Shown: positions 45,960-55,658, numbered from the stretch's first letter. The stretch: DNA of 64,000 bases from Reinekea forsetii (GCF_018860385.1 NZ_JAHKPH010000014.1:468487-532486); one strand, 5' to 3'. Made by a program: numbers and translations. The notes: a model not told the origin generated them from the letters alone.

Positions 45960-48022
45960 TGTCACAGGCCAATTTTTTAATAGAACTGGGCACCGAAGAA
46001 TTACCGCCAAAGGCACTTAAAACACTTCAAAATGCCTTTGCCGATGGCATATTAAAACGCCTGAAAGACGCTGGTCTCGGATTTGAGAGCAGCGAACGTT
46101 TTGCCGCACCGCGTCGATTGGCGTTAAGCATTAGTGCATTACAGCTGACTCAGCCAGATGAAAAAATTGAACGTCGTGGCCCTGCCATTCAAGGTGCCTA
46201 TGATGCCGATGGAAAGCCCACCAAAGCTTGTGAAGGTTTTGCACGCTCATGTGGTGTGAGCGTCGATGAGCTAACGCAACTTGAAACCAACAAAGGCACT
46301 TATGTGGTTTATAACGGCACCAAAGCCGGACAAGCCACTAAAGATTTATTGCCTTCCATCGTGCAAGAAACACTCGATACGCTACCCATTGCCAAACGCA
46401 TGCGTTGGGGTGCCAGCCGAACTGAGTTTGTACGTCCAGTAAAATGGATGTTGATGCTATTAGATGATCAAGTTGTACCGGCCAGCATGTACGGTGTTGA
46501 AAGCGGCAATACAACGCGCGGCCATCGCTTCCACGCACCGCAAGAAATTACCATCACCGATCCACTTTCTTACGCCGATGTATTGAGAAGCCAAGGTAAA
46601 GTTATGGCGTCTTACTCTGAGCGTCAGCAATTAATCGAAACGCAAGTAAAGTCACTCGCCAAAGAAAAAGGCATTGTGGCGGTCATCGACCCAGCGTTAC
46701 TTGAAGAAGTGACCTCGTTGAATGAATGGCCGGTGGCGTTGGTTGGACAATTTGAAGAACGCTTCTTAGATGTGCCCGCAGAAGCGTTGATGTCTTCTAT
46801 GGAAGAGCATCAAAAATATTTCCCAACGGTAAACAGCAAAGGCGACATACAGCCGTACTTTATTTTCATCGCTAACATCGAAAGTAAAGACCCGAAAATA
46901 GTCATCGAAGGTAACGAGAAAGTGATTCGCCCTCGATTAGCCGATGCTGCTTTCTTCTGGGAAACCGATAAAAAGACGCCATTAGCGAACCGAGTACCTC
47001 AATTAAAAACGGTCATGTTCCAAAAAGATTTGGGCAGTACCTTTGATAAAGTTGAACGCTTGCAAAAAGTCGCGTCGTTTATTGCCGCTAAAATTGATGC
47101 CTCAGTGACCGAGTCTGAACGAGCGGCTTACTTATCAAAAGCCGATCTTGTTACCGACATGGTGTTTGAATTTACCGACTTGCAAGGATTAGCCGGAAAG
47201 TACTATGCCTTGGCCGATGGCGAAGCCGAAGCCGTCGCCGAAGCATTGCACGAGCAATACAAGCCAGCCGGAGCAGGTGATGAACTGCCGCAAACGCGTG
47301 AAGGTATGGCGCTGGCATTAGCCGACCGTCTCGATAATTTATCGGGATTATTCGGTATTGGTCAGCCGCCCACGGGTACAAAAGATCCGTTTGCGCTGCG
47401 GCGTGCCGCGCTAGGTGTGTTGCGAATTTCTGTTGAACGTAAACTTGACCTAGATTTAGTCGACATGGTGAGCTTTGCGGCACAGCAACACACAAGCCTG
47501 AGTAACAAAGAGGTGGTGTCTCAAGTGGTAGAATATGCACTCGATCGGTTTAGTGCCTTATACCAAGATGCCGGTATTCGTACCGAAGTGTTCCAATCGG
47601 TTAGAGCGTTAAAGCTCACCCACCCATACGATATTGATCGTCGTGTGCGTGCTGTGTCTCAGTTTAGCCAATTAGAACAAGCCAGTGCGCTAGCGGCCGC
47701 AAATAAACGTGTGTCGAACATATTGTCGAAAGTGAAAGGTGAGATCAGTGAGCAAGTGGATGAAAGCTTATTCAGTGAGCAAGCCGAAACCGATTTACTG
47801 CGTGCGCTCGACTCCGTCAGTGCCGATGTCAATGCCGCCGTAGCCGAAGCTGACTACGCCGGTGCGCTGGCCTTATTAGCTGGATTGCGCGAGGTAGTTG
47901 ATTCGTTCTTTGATAAAGTGATGGTGATGGCCGACGATGATGCCGTTAAGAACAACCGCTTAGCGCTACTCGCTAAGTTACGTGGGTTGTTTATCTTAGT
48001 GGCTGATATCTCAGTCTTGTAA
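45959..48022 (+). CDS. glyS: Glycyl-tRNA synthetase beta subunit
   Basis: Partner subunit that binds tRNA-Gly. The 687 residues compare with 689 in E. coli. LIELGTEELPPKALK at the N-terminus, MRWGASRTEFVRPVKWM and the ALADRLDNLSGLFGIG plus PTGTKDPFALRRAALG segments are diagnostic. It is coupled to glyQ by a one-base overlap, ensuring equal output. A long hairpin follows its stop. Confidence 0.97.
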   Translation: MSQANFLIELGTEELPPKALKTLQNAFADGILKRLKDAGLGFESSERFAAPRRLALSISALQLTQPDEKIERRGPAIQGAYDADGKPTKACEGFARSCGVSVDELTQLETNKGTYVVYNGTKAGQATKDLLPSIVQETLDTLPIAKRMRWGASRTEFVRPVKWMLMLLDDQVVPASMYGVESGNTTRGHRFHAPQEITITDPLSYADVLRSQGKVMASYSERQQLIETQVKSLAKEKGIVAVIDPALLEEVTSLNEWPVALVGQFEERFLDVPAEALMSSMEEHQKYFPTVNSKGDIQPYFIFIANIESKDPKIVIEGNEKVIRPRLADAAFFWETDKKTPLANRVPQLKTVMFQKDLGSTFDKVERLQKVASFIAAKIDASVTESERAAYLSKADLVTDMVFEFTDLQGLAGKYYALADGEAEAVAEALHEQYKPAGAGDELPQTREGMALALADRLDNLSGLFGIGQPPTGTKDPFALRRAALGVLRISVERKLDLDLVDMVSFAAQQHTSLSNKEVVSQVVEYALDRFSALYQDAGIRTEVFQSVRALKLTHPYDIDRRVRAVSQFSQLEQASALAAANKRVSNILSKVKGEISEQVDESLFSEQAETDLLRALDSVSADVNAAVAEADYAGALALLAGLREVVDSFFDKVMVMADDDAVKNNRLALLAKLRGLFILVADISVL

Positions 48023-48035
48023 AAGCACAACGCAG

Positions 48036-48071
48036 AACCTCTTTACGGGCTACACGTTTCGTAAAGAGGTT
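48036..48071 (+). terminator. Hairpin after glyS
   Basis: A perfect 12-bp stem (48036-48047 with 48060-48071) and a 12-base loop start 14 bases after the glyS stop. An outer GCAGAA/TTCTGC pair can lengthen it over a two-base bulge. No T-run follows, so it may attenuate rather than fully stop transcription into mutM. Confidence 0.5.
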
Positions 48072-48103
48072 GCTTCTGCCACTCACGTAGATGAAGGGTT
48101 GTT

Positions 48104-48925
48104 ATGCCAGAATTACCCGAAGTTGAAACTACCCGCCGTGGTATAGAGCCCCATGTTACAGGGCGCTCAATTTCGCGAATTACGGTTCGAGACAAACGGC
48201 TTCGATGGCCCATTCCAGATAGCCTACCCGCTTGGGCAGAAGACCAAACCATTGTGCGTGTGGAGCGCCGCTCGAAGTACCTTTTGTTGGTGCTCGAACG
48301 CGGTACCGTGCTGGTGCATTTGGGCATGTCTGGCTCGTTACGCGTACTGCTAGACGACCCAACGCCCACCAAGCACGATCATGTGGATGTAGAACTCGAT
48401 AACGGCATTCGGTTACGCTACAACGACCCACGTCGTTTCGGAGCTTGGCTATACACAGAGCAGCCCGTAAACGAGCACAGTTTAATTGAAAAGCTCGGTC
48501 CTGAACCACTCACCGATGCCTTTAATTTTGACTACTTCTACCCGCTAACTCGTAAGCGTAAAACCAAGATTAAGACCTTCATCATGGACGCCCATATAGT
48601 TGTTGGTGTTGGTAATATTTACGCCAATGAAGCGCTGTTTTTATCGGGTATTAACCCGCACAAGTTGGCTGGTAAAATCACCAAAGCCGAAACAACTTTG
48701 CTGATTAGCAACATCAAAAAAGTATTGGCGCGCGCCATAGACCAAGGCGGCACCACTCTAAAAGACTTTGTCGGTGGCGATGGCAAGCCAGGTTATTTTG
48801 CACAATCGCTCAATGTTTATGGCCGCACCGGTTTACCTTGTTTTCAGTGTGAATCACTCATAAAGGAAATGCGTACCAACAATCGTGGCACCTTCTATTG
48901 TTCACATTGCCAGCCATCACGTTAA
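48104..48925 (+). CDS. mutM: Formamidopyrimidine-DNA glycosylase
   Basis: Excises 8-oxoguanine and ring-opened purines. The catalytic N-terminal PELPEVE (Pro2, Glu3 after Met removal) is intact, which fixes the start. The middle carries the GNIYANE helix-two-turn-helix and the end the four-cysteine zinc finger (CFQC and CSHC). 273 residues, as in the family. pdxH follows after 9 bases. Confidence 0.97.
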   Translation: MPELPEVETTRRGIEPHVTGRSISRITVRDKRLRWPIPDSLPAWAEDQTIVRVERRSKYLLLVLERGTVLVHLGMSGSLRVLLDDPTPTKHDHVDVELDNGIRLRYNDPRRFGAWLYTEQPVNEHSLIEKLGPEPLTDAFNFDYFYPLTRKRKTKIKTFIMDAHIVVGVGNIYANEALFLSGINPHKLAGKITKAETTLLISNIKKVLARAIDQGGTTLKDFVGGDGKPGYFAQSLNVYGRTGLPCFQCESLIKEMRTNNRGTFYCSHCQPSR

Positions 48926-48934
48926 GGGAGTTTC

Positions 48935-49573
48935 ATGAAGTTAGAAGACATTCGCAGAGAATACACTCAAATGGGGTTGAATCGAGAAGACCTTCATTCA
49001 GACCCGATCTTTCAATTTGAAACTTGGTTAAACCAAGCCATCGAGGCCAAATTGTCGGCCGACCCAACGGCCATGTGTTTAGCCACCGTCGATGCCTCTG
49101 GGCAACCTAGCCAGCGCATTGTGTTGCTCAAACACTTGGATGAAAAAGGCTTTGTATTTTATACCAACTTAGAAAGCCATAAAGCCAAAGACATAGCGCA
49201 AAATAGTAAAGTAAGTCTTCACTTTCCTTGGACACCATTAGAACGTCAGGTGATAGTTTACGGTGAAGCTGAAAAATTGAGCCTTGCCGAAGCCACGAGC
49301 TATTTTGTATCGCGCCCATTCGATTCAAAAGTGGCGGCATGGAGCAGCCAGCAGAGCCGCGTTGTAGAGTCTCGCAAAGTCTTAGAGCAAGCCTTTGATC
49401 AAATGAAAGCCAAATTCAAACAGGGCGATGTTCCGATTCCATCTTTTTGGGGCGGCTTTCGCGTCAAGCCTGTTAAAATTGAGTTTTGGCAAGGGCGAGG
49501 TGCACGGCTGCATGACCGCTTTATGTATGAGCGAGCTGAAGATGAGTGGCAAATTAATCGCTTGCAGCCATAA
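48935..49573 (+). CDS. pdxH: Pyridoxamine 5'-phosphate oxidase
   Basis: FMN enzyme that oxidises pyridoxine/pyridoxamine phosphate to PLP. The 212 residues match Pdx[19 protein letters not shown] and the C-terminal [16 protein letters not shown] and RLHDRF segments bind FMN and substrate. It follows mutM closely and converges on the HD-GYP gene with one base between. PLP from it serves the transaminases in this window among many others. Confidence 0.96.
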   Translation: MKLEDIRREYTQMGLNREDLHSDPIFQFETWLNQAIEAKLSADPTAMCLATVDASGQPSQRIVLLKHLDEKGFVFYTNLESHKAKDIAQNSKVSLHFPWTPLERQVIVYGEAEKLSLAEATSYFVSRPFDSKVAAWSSQQSRVVESRKVLEQAFDQMKAKFKQGDVPIPSFWGGFRVKPVKIEFWQGRGARLHDRFMYERAEDEWQINRLQP

Positions 49574-49574
49574 A

Positions 49575-50786
49575 TTAAATAAAGTCAGAGATGTCGAGTT
49601 TTAATGATCGAGCATCAAGTGTATTGACTATTTCGAGGCTTACTTTGTTGTCAGCGAGATTAATGATTTCTTGTTCAATTTGATGGTTATGACGGGTGTT
49701 ATAAAACACCTTAACTAATGGGTGCTTTGGGCTGCGGCGGTTGGCTTCAAGAACAACACCCGCTCGGCCATTTGAAAGCTCGACTAACGTTCCCACTGGG
49801 TATACCGACAAACTTCGAATGAAATCGTAAACCAACTCTTTGTCGAGATGGAAAATACTCCATTCTACCAGTTTTCGTAACGCATCGTTGGGCGGCATAC
49901 CAGTGTGATAGACCCGATCGGCGGTAATTGCATCGTAGACATCGCAAATAGCAGACATGCGACCGTATTCAGAAATTTGCTCGGCTTTTAGATTACGTGG
50001 GTATCCACTGCCGTCTAAGCGTTCATGATGTTGGCTGCAAATAGAGCGAGTGATGTCAGAAAGCCCCGAAGTTACATCAAGAATTTGTTCACCATAAGTC
50101 ACGTGGCGCTTCATTTCTTCCCATTCATGGCCTTCAAGCTTACCGGGCTTATCTAAAATTTCCGTTGGGACCAGAATCTTTCCAATATCATGAAGGATGC
50201 CTCCAGAAACCACTTGGCGCATGATCTCTGGCTCTACTCGGCGAGCACGGCAAAAGATGCCGAGCAGAATGCCAACATTGACAGAGTGCTCTAATAAGTA
50301 TTCATCTTTTTCACGAATAAAAGATAAGCAAGCCAATGCATTTTCGTTTTCATTTAAGGATAAAATTAAATCATCGGTGGTGTTGTCTACAGCTTGAGCG
50401 TCAATGCCTTTACCGTTCTTAATATCAGCAAGTATGTCGCCTACTAGCCCTTTTGCTTGCGCGTATGATTTCTCGGCTTTATCTCGGGCTTTCTCAACAG
50501 ACAATCGCTTTGGCGTATGGTTAGCGTCACTTTGGGTTTTTAACGATTCAAACTGGCTAGCTTGCAGTTGCTTAATAGAATCGGCCGCCTCGCCAGCCTC
50601 ACAGTCTAACCCTTTGCTGGTATCTATATAGATTTCTGTGACGCCGAGCGCCTTAATTTTATTGACTGTCGCTGTACTGCCAATTTTACCGCTGCGCGAT
50701 GCATTGCCAGAGGGCACCCACTGATTATTCAGGTCCGATACGTACATGCCTGGAATGAGGTGCTCGATGTTTATTTTTTTGATCAC
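49575..50786 (-). CDS. HD-GYP domain c-di-GMP phosphodiesterase
   Basis: A 403-residue protein: N-terminal DUF3391-type domain (about 1-130) and a C-terminal HD-GYP domain. The metal site is intact with H199-D200 (LHDIGK), H253-H254 and the DGSGYP motif (GYP at 261-263), so it should hydrolyse c-di-GMP to pGpG or GMP. The start is GTG. It is the only c-di-GMP-degrading enzyme here, against two GGDEF synthases. Confidence 0.92.
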   Translation of the reverse strand: MIKKINIEHLIPGMYVSDLNNQWVPSGNASRSGKIGSTATVNKIKALGVTEIYIDTSKGLDCEAGEAADSIKQLQASQFESLKTQSDANHTPKRLSVEKARDKAEKSYAQAKGLVGDILADIKNGKGIDAQAVDNTTDDLILSLNENENALACLSFIREKDEYLLEHSVNVGILLGIFCRARRVEPEIMRQVVSGGILHDIGKILVPTEILDKPGKLEGHEWEEMKRHVTYGEQILDVTSGLSDITRSICSQHHERLDGSGYPRNLKAEQISEYGRMSAICDVYDAITADRVYHTGMPPNDALRKLVEWSIFHLDKELVYDFIRSLSVYPVGTLVELSNGRAGVVLEANRRSPKHPLVKVFYNTRHNHQIEQEIINLADNKVSLEIVNTLDARSLKLDISDFI

Positions 50787-50942
50787 AGTTGAATCTCGTT
50801 AATACATACATCAAGCATAGACCAGAATTCTGACGGGCTACTCAATTTTCCTAAAAAATTGGCTTATTTTTATGGGCTATCCATGAGGTCAGTCATAGTC
50901 TTGTTTAGAATGGTGATCGAGTACTTCTTACCCGAAATCAAT

Positions 50943-51953
50943 TCATAGACTGAGGTGTTGAAACTCTATGCAAGGGTATGACCCATAATAGTATTGAGCG
51001 TGCCAAACTTGATTTGGCAACGCGTTATCTAAAGAAAACGCTGGCACAGTTAAGGTGATGTCCGATTCATCTTCGTATAACCAAATATCTTTCAAAACTT
51101 GTATTCGGGTTTGTAGCACAAAGCGTTGTTGCACAGAGTTATATAGTTCAGGTATGTAAAATTGAGTCAGGGGCAGCCTAAGGCTGTTTTGGTTTGAAGC
51201 GTTGTTTAATTTACTGAACAGCGGGCATTGACTCGACAGCGCCAGTAAAGGTTTAGACTTATTGTTGAAAACTAAGGTTTCTCTATCTTGAAGCGCTAAC
51301 GAAACGAATATTTCTTCGGGTATAAAAATACCGGTTGGTTTTAACTGGTCAGCAAGTTGAGCGGTCACCATAAACTGGGGCTCTTGTTCCAAGGCTTTTT
51401 GCATGGTTTCTGCGACGATGATGTCAAAAGGATCAGAAGCCTGAAAGTGACAAGCATTGTCGCAATGATAGTGAAGGCGAAGTTGGTCAAAGTTAAAAAC
51501 CTGCATGAGTGTTTGCACACTGCTAAGCGATTCTTCGTGGATGTCTAAAAAATGAATGCTCATTTCTTTTTCGCAGTGCAGAGCCAGTAGTGGCAATAAT
51601 AACGTTGCGAATGGGCCGCACCCTGCGTATAAAATTTTTAGGGTAGATCCTGGGTGTAAAGCGTGCTGTTGCGTGATGGCGTGATGCACAGCATTAACAA
51701 ACTTAATAGTACGGATGTAGTCTTTCACGCACTGCGCGGCGGCTGCAGGGTTTATTGCGATTCCCTGAGTTAACTCAGTATCTCCAGAGAAGGCTGAAAA
51801 GCAAACATCGGGGGTTATCTCAACGGCACTCTGGCAAAGTACAATAAACTTTTCTAAGGCATCGATTTGGTGCTCAGTGCTTTGGCCTGTAGTGATAAAC
51901 TGCGCTATTTCTCTAAGCGTATTCAACGCCTCGGCCGTTGCCTTAGTTGTCAT
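50943..51953 (-). CDS. SAM-dependent methyltransferase-like protein
   Basis: A 336-residue protein. A Rossmann-type motif I is visible (LKILYAGCGPFATLLLP), then an acidic end of the next strand (IHFLDIHEES) and a FDIIVAETMQ post-motif reminiscent of class I and protein-arginine methyltransferases. The C-terminal half is beta-rich. The substrate is unknown. Start is uncertain: ATG 51953 or an in-frame TTG at 52019, neither with a good ribosome site. Confidence 0.7.
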   Translation of the reverse strand: MTTKATAEALNTLREIAQFITTGQSTEHQIDALEKFIVLCQSAVEITPDVCFSAFSGDTELTQGIAINPAAAAQCVKDYIRTIKFVNAVHHAITQQHALHPGSTLKILYAGCGPFATLLLPLLALHCEKEMSIHFLDIHEESLSSVQTLMQVFNFDQLRLHYHCDNACHFQASDPFDIIVAETMQKALEQEPQFMVTAQLADQLKPTGIFIPEEIFVSLALQDRETLVFNNKSKPLLALSSQCPLFSKLNNASNQNSLRLPLTQFYIPELYNSVQQRFVLQTRIQVLKDIWLYEDESDITLTVPAFSLDNALPNQVWHAQYYYGSYPCIEFQHLSL

Positions 51954-52095
51954 AAATATAGATCGTTTATTGGGTGAAAGCGTTGAATTATAAAGCGAAT
52001 TGAATAATTTATCTTGCAAACACTAATCAAATTGACACCTAACGGATAAGCCGCCAAACTGACCCATTAATAGACTTCAAATAGAGTCACTAGTA

Positions 52096-52596
52096 ATGCC
52101 TCAAGATAAAATATTAGTCAGCGCTTGCTTACTTGGCAATCCAGTTCGTTACAATGGTAAATCGCTTACACTGCAAAGCGATATTCTTCTTCGCTGGCAG
52201 CAACAAGGTAGAGTTGTTTCAGTATGCCCAGAGGTGGGGGGTGGTATGAGCACTCCTCGTCAACCCGCCGAGATAAAGCACGGCAGCGGAGAAGACGTTT
52301 GGCAGAGAAAAGCGATCGTTGTAAATAACGATGGAGAAGAGGTGACCAGTGCCTTTAAAACGGGAGCACAACTGGCCTTGAGGCTTTGCCAGCAGCATCA
52401 CATAAAAGTGGCGGTTTTAACAGAAGACAGCCCTTCTTGTGGTAGCCAAATGATCTATGATGGCACCTTTACCAGCCAAAAAACCGCTGGGAAAGGCGTT
52501 ACAGCGGCCTTACTTGAGCAACACGGCGTCCTTGTTTTTAATCAATTTAATTTAGAACAGGCTGAACATGCGCTGACTCTAATGGACACTGTGTGA
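52096..52596 (+). CDS. DUF523 family protein, TudS-like iron-sulfur enzyme
   Basis: A 166-residue protein with the DUF523 pattern SACLLGNPVRYNG, VCPEVGGGMSTPR and EDSPSCGS. The three conserved cysteines are C11, C44 and C115. The founding member with known function, TudS, uses three such Cys to hold a [4Fe-4S] cluster and desulfurates thiouracil; whether this copy does so is inferred from family only. It starts a run of five closely spaced genes leading to PhzF. Confidence 0.85.
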   Translation: MPQDKILVSACLLGNPVRYNGKSLTLQSDILLRWQQQGRVVSVCPEVGGGMSTPRQPAEIKHGSGEDVWQRKAIVVNNDGEEVTSAFKTGAQLALRLCQQHHIKVAVLTEDSPSCGSQMIYDGTFTSQKTAGKGVTAALLEQHGVLVFNQFNLEQAEHALTLMDTV

Positions 52597-52602
52597 ACAA
52601 CG

Positions 52603-52926
52603 ATGATTAACCAAAAGCCTCTATTCAGTAAAAAAGAAATCCCTAATCCTGCAAAGCCGGTGCAAACGGCACAGCATTTTTTTATGTTGGCATTAATGAT
52701 GTCAATGGCGTTTGTATTTTTGACAAATAAATCGATCGATGCGCTCTATGTTTTTATCTTGCCATTTAGCGTTTACCACAGTTGGCAAGTTGCTAAAACA
52801 GGCTATGCTTTAACAAACAATGACGTTTATCACCGCGATCAAAACGCCATCGCTTATTGGGTCAACCTATTTTGTTCTGTGGCATTTACCGTTCTGCTTG
52901 CTTGGCTTGTGTTGGCTGAAAATTAA
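52603..52926 (+). CDS. Small integral membrane protein of unknown function
   Basis: 107 residues with about three hydrophobic helices (roughly 25-42, 46-62 and 83-104) and a hydrophilic N-terminus. I do not recognise the family. It starts 6 bases after the DUF523 gene and ends 14 bases before the next, so it belongs to the same transcript. Confidence 0.6.
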   Translation: MINQKPLFSKKEIPNPAKPVQTAQHFFMLALMMSMAFVFLTNKSIDALYVFILPFSVYHSWQVAKTGYALTNNDVYHRDQNAIAYWVNLFCSVAFTVLLAWLVLAEN

Positions 52927-52940
52927 AAAGGTAAGGCCCT

Positions 52941-53198
52941 ATGGATATTGAATATTATGATTTTAACGAACACATCGGTTCAATTGAGTGGATGCAAGAG
53001 TTACCGAAAGGGCTAATAAGCGACAAAATTGATATTCGCTACAATACCGTAACGATTTCAAAAATGGAGTTTGGATACGAGGTTTATATCGCGCCAAAAG
53101 ATTTAGACAAAGGTGGTGATGGTTTACTGATTCGTTTAGACGCTAATTTTAAACTCATTGATTATGAAATAGAACGAATAGAACCTAACCCGTTTTAA
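52941..53198 (+). CDS. Small acidic protein of unknown function
   Basis: 85 residues, soluble, acidic, rich in Ile/Asp/Tyr, with no recognisable motif. A ribosome site (AAGG) stands before the ATG. It is located between the small membrane protein and the BLUF gene, and ends 69 bases before the BLUF start chosen here (3 bases before the longest reading). The context suggests a partner in the BLUF group. Confidence 0.55.
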   Translation: MDIEYYDFNEHIGSIEWMQELPKGLISDKIDIRYNTVTISKMEFGYEVYIAPKDLDKGGDGLLIRLDANFKLIDYEIERIEPNPF

Positions 53199-53267
53199 AC
53201 AATGGCGTTAGCCAAATCGAAAATTCAAAAGGTCACATCAAAAGTAAACGCCAATAGGTGCCAAATT

Positions 53268-53726
53268 ATGTCGAGAGATTCAGAAGAACCAAATTTAATG
53301 CATTGTATTTATGCGAGTACGGCATCGATAGATTTCTCGGAAAAAGATATTGAATTACTGTTAGAGAAGTGCAGAAAGAATAACGCCATGCTCGGGGTAT
53401 CTGGCATGTTACTGTTTGAAGGAAACTCATTTTTTCAAATTCTAGAGGGCGAGCAAAAAACATTAGAAGCACTTTACAAAAAAATCAGTTTAGACAAACG
53501 CCACTCTCATATTTCAAAAATAATCGTTGAACCGATAGATGACAGAGATTTTGCTGACTGGAGTATGGGGCTTGCGCCCTTAAAAATGAAACAGCTAGCC
53601 ACGATAGAAGGGCTGAACGATTTTTTTCAATCCGGACAATGCTTCACAGACTTAGACGATAGTAGAGCTAAAAGACTACTCAATGCATTTAAAGGAGGGC
53701 AGTGGCGATCTTCCATTACCGAATAA
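53268..53726 (+). CDS. BLUF-domain blue-light sensor
   Basis: A 152-residue single-domain flavin photoreceptor. Counted from ATG 53268, the light-switch residues are Y15 (CIYAST), N39 (KNNAMLG), Q57 (FFQILEG), W98 and M100 (DWSMG). Their spacing from the Tyr (24, 42, 83, 85) is exactly that of AppA. No output domain is attached, so it must signal through a partner. Start could also be 53202 or 53298; TAGG before 53268 slightly favours it. PhzF follows after 12 bases. Confidence 0.9.
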   Translation: MSRDSEEPNLMHCIYASTASIDFSEKDIELLLEKCRKNNAMLGVSGMLLFEGNSFFQILEGEQKTLEALYKKISLDKRHSHISKIIVEPIDDRDFADWSMGLAPLKMKQLATIEGLNDFFQSGQCFTDLDDSRAKRLLNAFKGGQWRSSITE

Positions 53727-53738
53727 CTGGAGATTTAA

Positions 53739-54587
53739 ATGGCATTATTTAAAGTGGCGGCGTTTTCGGACGGTCAACAAGGTGGCAACCCTGCCGGTGT
53801 ATATATTAGTGATCAACACCCAGAAGAATCTGAAATGAGAGCAATAGCGGCCGAGCTAGGATATTCTGAAACAGCGTTTGCGGCCCCTATTGAAAAAGGC
53901 GGGAATGCCCGAAGTTGGCGAGTGCGCTACTTCTCACCTGAATCCGAAGTGCCTTTTTGCGGTCATGCTACTATTGCCTTAGGGGCTGTGTTGTCTAAGG
54001 AGTTTGGACCAGCCGTTTATAAATTGCAGCTTAATAACGCGAATATAACAGTAGAAGCTTCTAAGAACGAAAACCTTTATATCGCAGCGCTTCAATCCCC
54101 TGCTACCCGCAGTCAAATAGCGAGCGATGCATTAGTGCAATCGGCTTTAGGTTTATTTAATTTAGATGCAAACGACTTAGACAGCCGATTGCCGCCTTAC
54201 ATTGCCCATGGTGGTGCCGACCACCTTATTTTATCAATGAAAAATCGTGAACTGTTGGCCGGAATGAGCTACGTGCAAAGCGCAGGTCGAGATTTTATGC
54301 TGGCAAACGGTTTAGTCACCGTTATGCTGGTCTATGCCCAAAGTAATACTGTTTTTCATTCACGAAACCCCTTTGCTTCTGGCGGTGTATATGAGGACCC
54401 AGCAACCGGTGCGGCGTCAGCGGCCTTCGCCGGATATCTACGAGATATAGATTGGCCGCATGAGAATAGTATTCAAATTATTCAAGGAGAAGATATGGGT
54501 GCACGGTCTTTGTTAAAGGTTGAACTGAGCAATGAGAAAGGTGCCTCAGTTCGCGTATCGGGTTCAGCTAGATTTATTGCAGATTGA
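53739..54587 (+). CDS. PhzF family isomerase
   Basis: A 282-residue enzyme of the diaminopimelate-epimerase fold. The catalytic Glu is E44 (GYSETAFA); FCGHATIALG and DPATGAASAAF are the two phosphate-loop-like motifs. True PhzF acts in phenazine synthesis, but single relatives in genomes without phz genes, as here, have unknown or detoxifying roles. A GGAG ribosome site precedes the ATG. It is the last of the closely spaced run starting at the DUF523 gene. Confidence 0.88.
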   Translation: MALFKVAAFSDGQQGGNPAGVYISDQHPEESEMRAIAAELGYSETAFAAPIEKGGNARSWRVRYFSPESEVPFCGHATIALGAVLSKEFGPAVYKLQLNNANITVEASKNENLYIAALQSPATRSQIASDALVQSALGLFNLDANDLDSRLPPYIAHGGADHLILSMKNRELLAGMSYVQSAGRDFMLANGLVTVMLVYAQSNTVFHSRNPFASGGVYEDPATGAASAAFAGYLRDIDWPHENSIQIIQGEDMGARSLLKVELSNEKGASVRVSGSARFIAD

Positions 54588-54630
54588 TTCTGTTATTTTC
54601 AAAAAATTTTTAAAGGACATATCAAATTTA

Positions 54631-55656
54631 ATGATGAGTAGAAAATTGTTGGTAGCTTTAGTTGCCATGATCGGTATCAATGTGCACTCGGCGACTATAG
54701 TTACAGAAGCCTATAATGTCGCTGTTTCAGAGCAGTTTCCAGAATTAAATCTATGGGGATACCGAGTATTACCTGAACCGGGTGCTAAAGAGCTAAAACC
54801 AAATGCAGAACTGGGCGAAGTCGATAGTATATATATTGCCCCTAGGCAAGAGCAACGACCCGTCTTAGGTGAGTATACTTATACGGCTTGGGATTTTTCA
54901 GTCAATGGCAATATTGTCCATACACTGAGTGTTGGCCGAACATGGATACTGCAACGCCGAGATAGCAAGATTGTAATAGATGAAGAGGTTGCACATCGAA
55001 CGAGAGGCTTATTGGCCGCGCAAGTGTTAGGCGCTGATATCTACTATCGACATTTCGTTGATCGGTTTTCGATGAGTTATATGGATCCATTCGTATATTT
55101 TGGTGATCAAGAAAAAAAGAAGTACATGGATTTTTTCAATAATAAGAATATCCTTATTCAGTCACTTGCAAAGTCTAATACAGATTATTTGAATAATGTA
55201 AGTAAAAACATAGTAACCAAGAATAACTGGGTTTCTTATTCTAGACATAAAATTCCTAGCGATCAGTTAGCTTGGACTGTTGAAGACCCTGAATTAAAAT
55301 CAAATTTAGTTTTTGTAAGGGGTCTTGGTGAAAGTACCGATAAATATCTTATACCCAGTGACAATTTAGCCCTACAAGAAAGAACCATCAGTCTTAAAAT
55401 GGATGTTAAAATTCACCGAAAGTCTATGCTAAGAAAAATCACGCTAAACGAACCGGTGTTATTTACCGATTTAGTAACGCTCTATATGGCCTGTAGCTAT
55501 AAATCAGCTGCCGAAACTTTAGATTGGTTGTTCTCCAATCTCACTACAGCGTCTACCCAGCCGAACATAGACGGTGCTCATATTGTTTCAGTGAAAGAGT
55601 TCTTGAACGCGGTATTGCAATGTCAGGAAAAAAATCAAGAAAATATAGCACTTTAA
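54631..55656 (+). CDS. Secreted protein of unknown function
   Basis: 341 residues with a cleavable signal peptide (MMSRKLLVALVAMIGINVHSA). The rest is soluble and shows no family that I know; two cysteines lie near the C-terminus (MACSYK and LQCQEK). Its middle third is clearly AT-richer than the neighbours, with Asn/Lys-heavy codons, which may point to acquisition. AAAGGA lies 13 bases before the ATG, a long spacing. It ends 2 bases from the convergent selD. Confidence 0.65.
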   Translation: MMSRKLLVALVAMIGINVHSATIVTEAYNVAVSEQFPELNLWGYRVLPEPGAKELKPNAELGEVDSIYIAPRQEQRPVLGEYTYTAWDFSVNGNIVHTLSVGRTWILQRRDSKIVIDEEVAHRTRGLLAAQVLGADIYYRHFVDRFSMSYMDPFVYFGDQEKKKYMDFFNNKNILIQSLAKSNTDYLNNVSKNIVTKNNWVSYSRHKIPSDQLAWTVEDPELKSNLVFVRGLGESTDKYLIPSDNLALQERTISLKMDVKIHRKSMLRKITLNEPVLFTDLVTLYMACSYKSAAETLDWLFSNLTTASTQPNIDGAHIVSVKEFLNAVLQCQEKNQENIAL

Positions 55657-55658
55657 TT

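Noticed and set aside
47172-47540. 122-codon minus-strand frame in glyS
   Set aside because: Antisense to a conserved part of glyS; no ribosome site or recognisable product.
53739-54587. Phenazine biosynthesis
   Set aside because: Only a PhzF relative is present, with no other phz gene; PhzF-like proteins are common outside phenazine producers.
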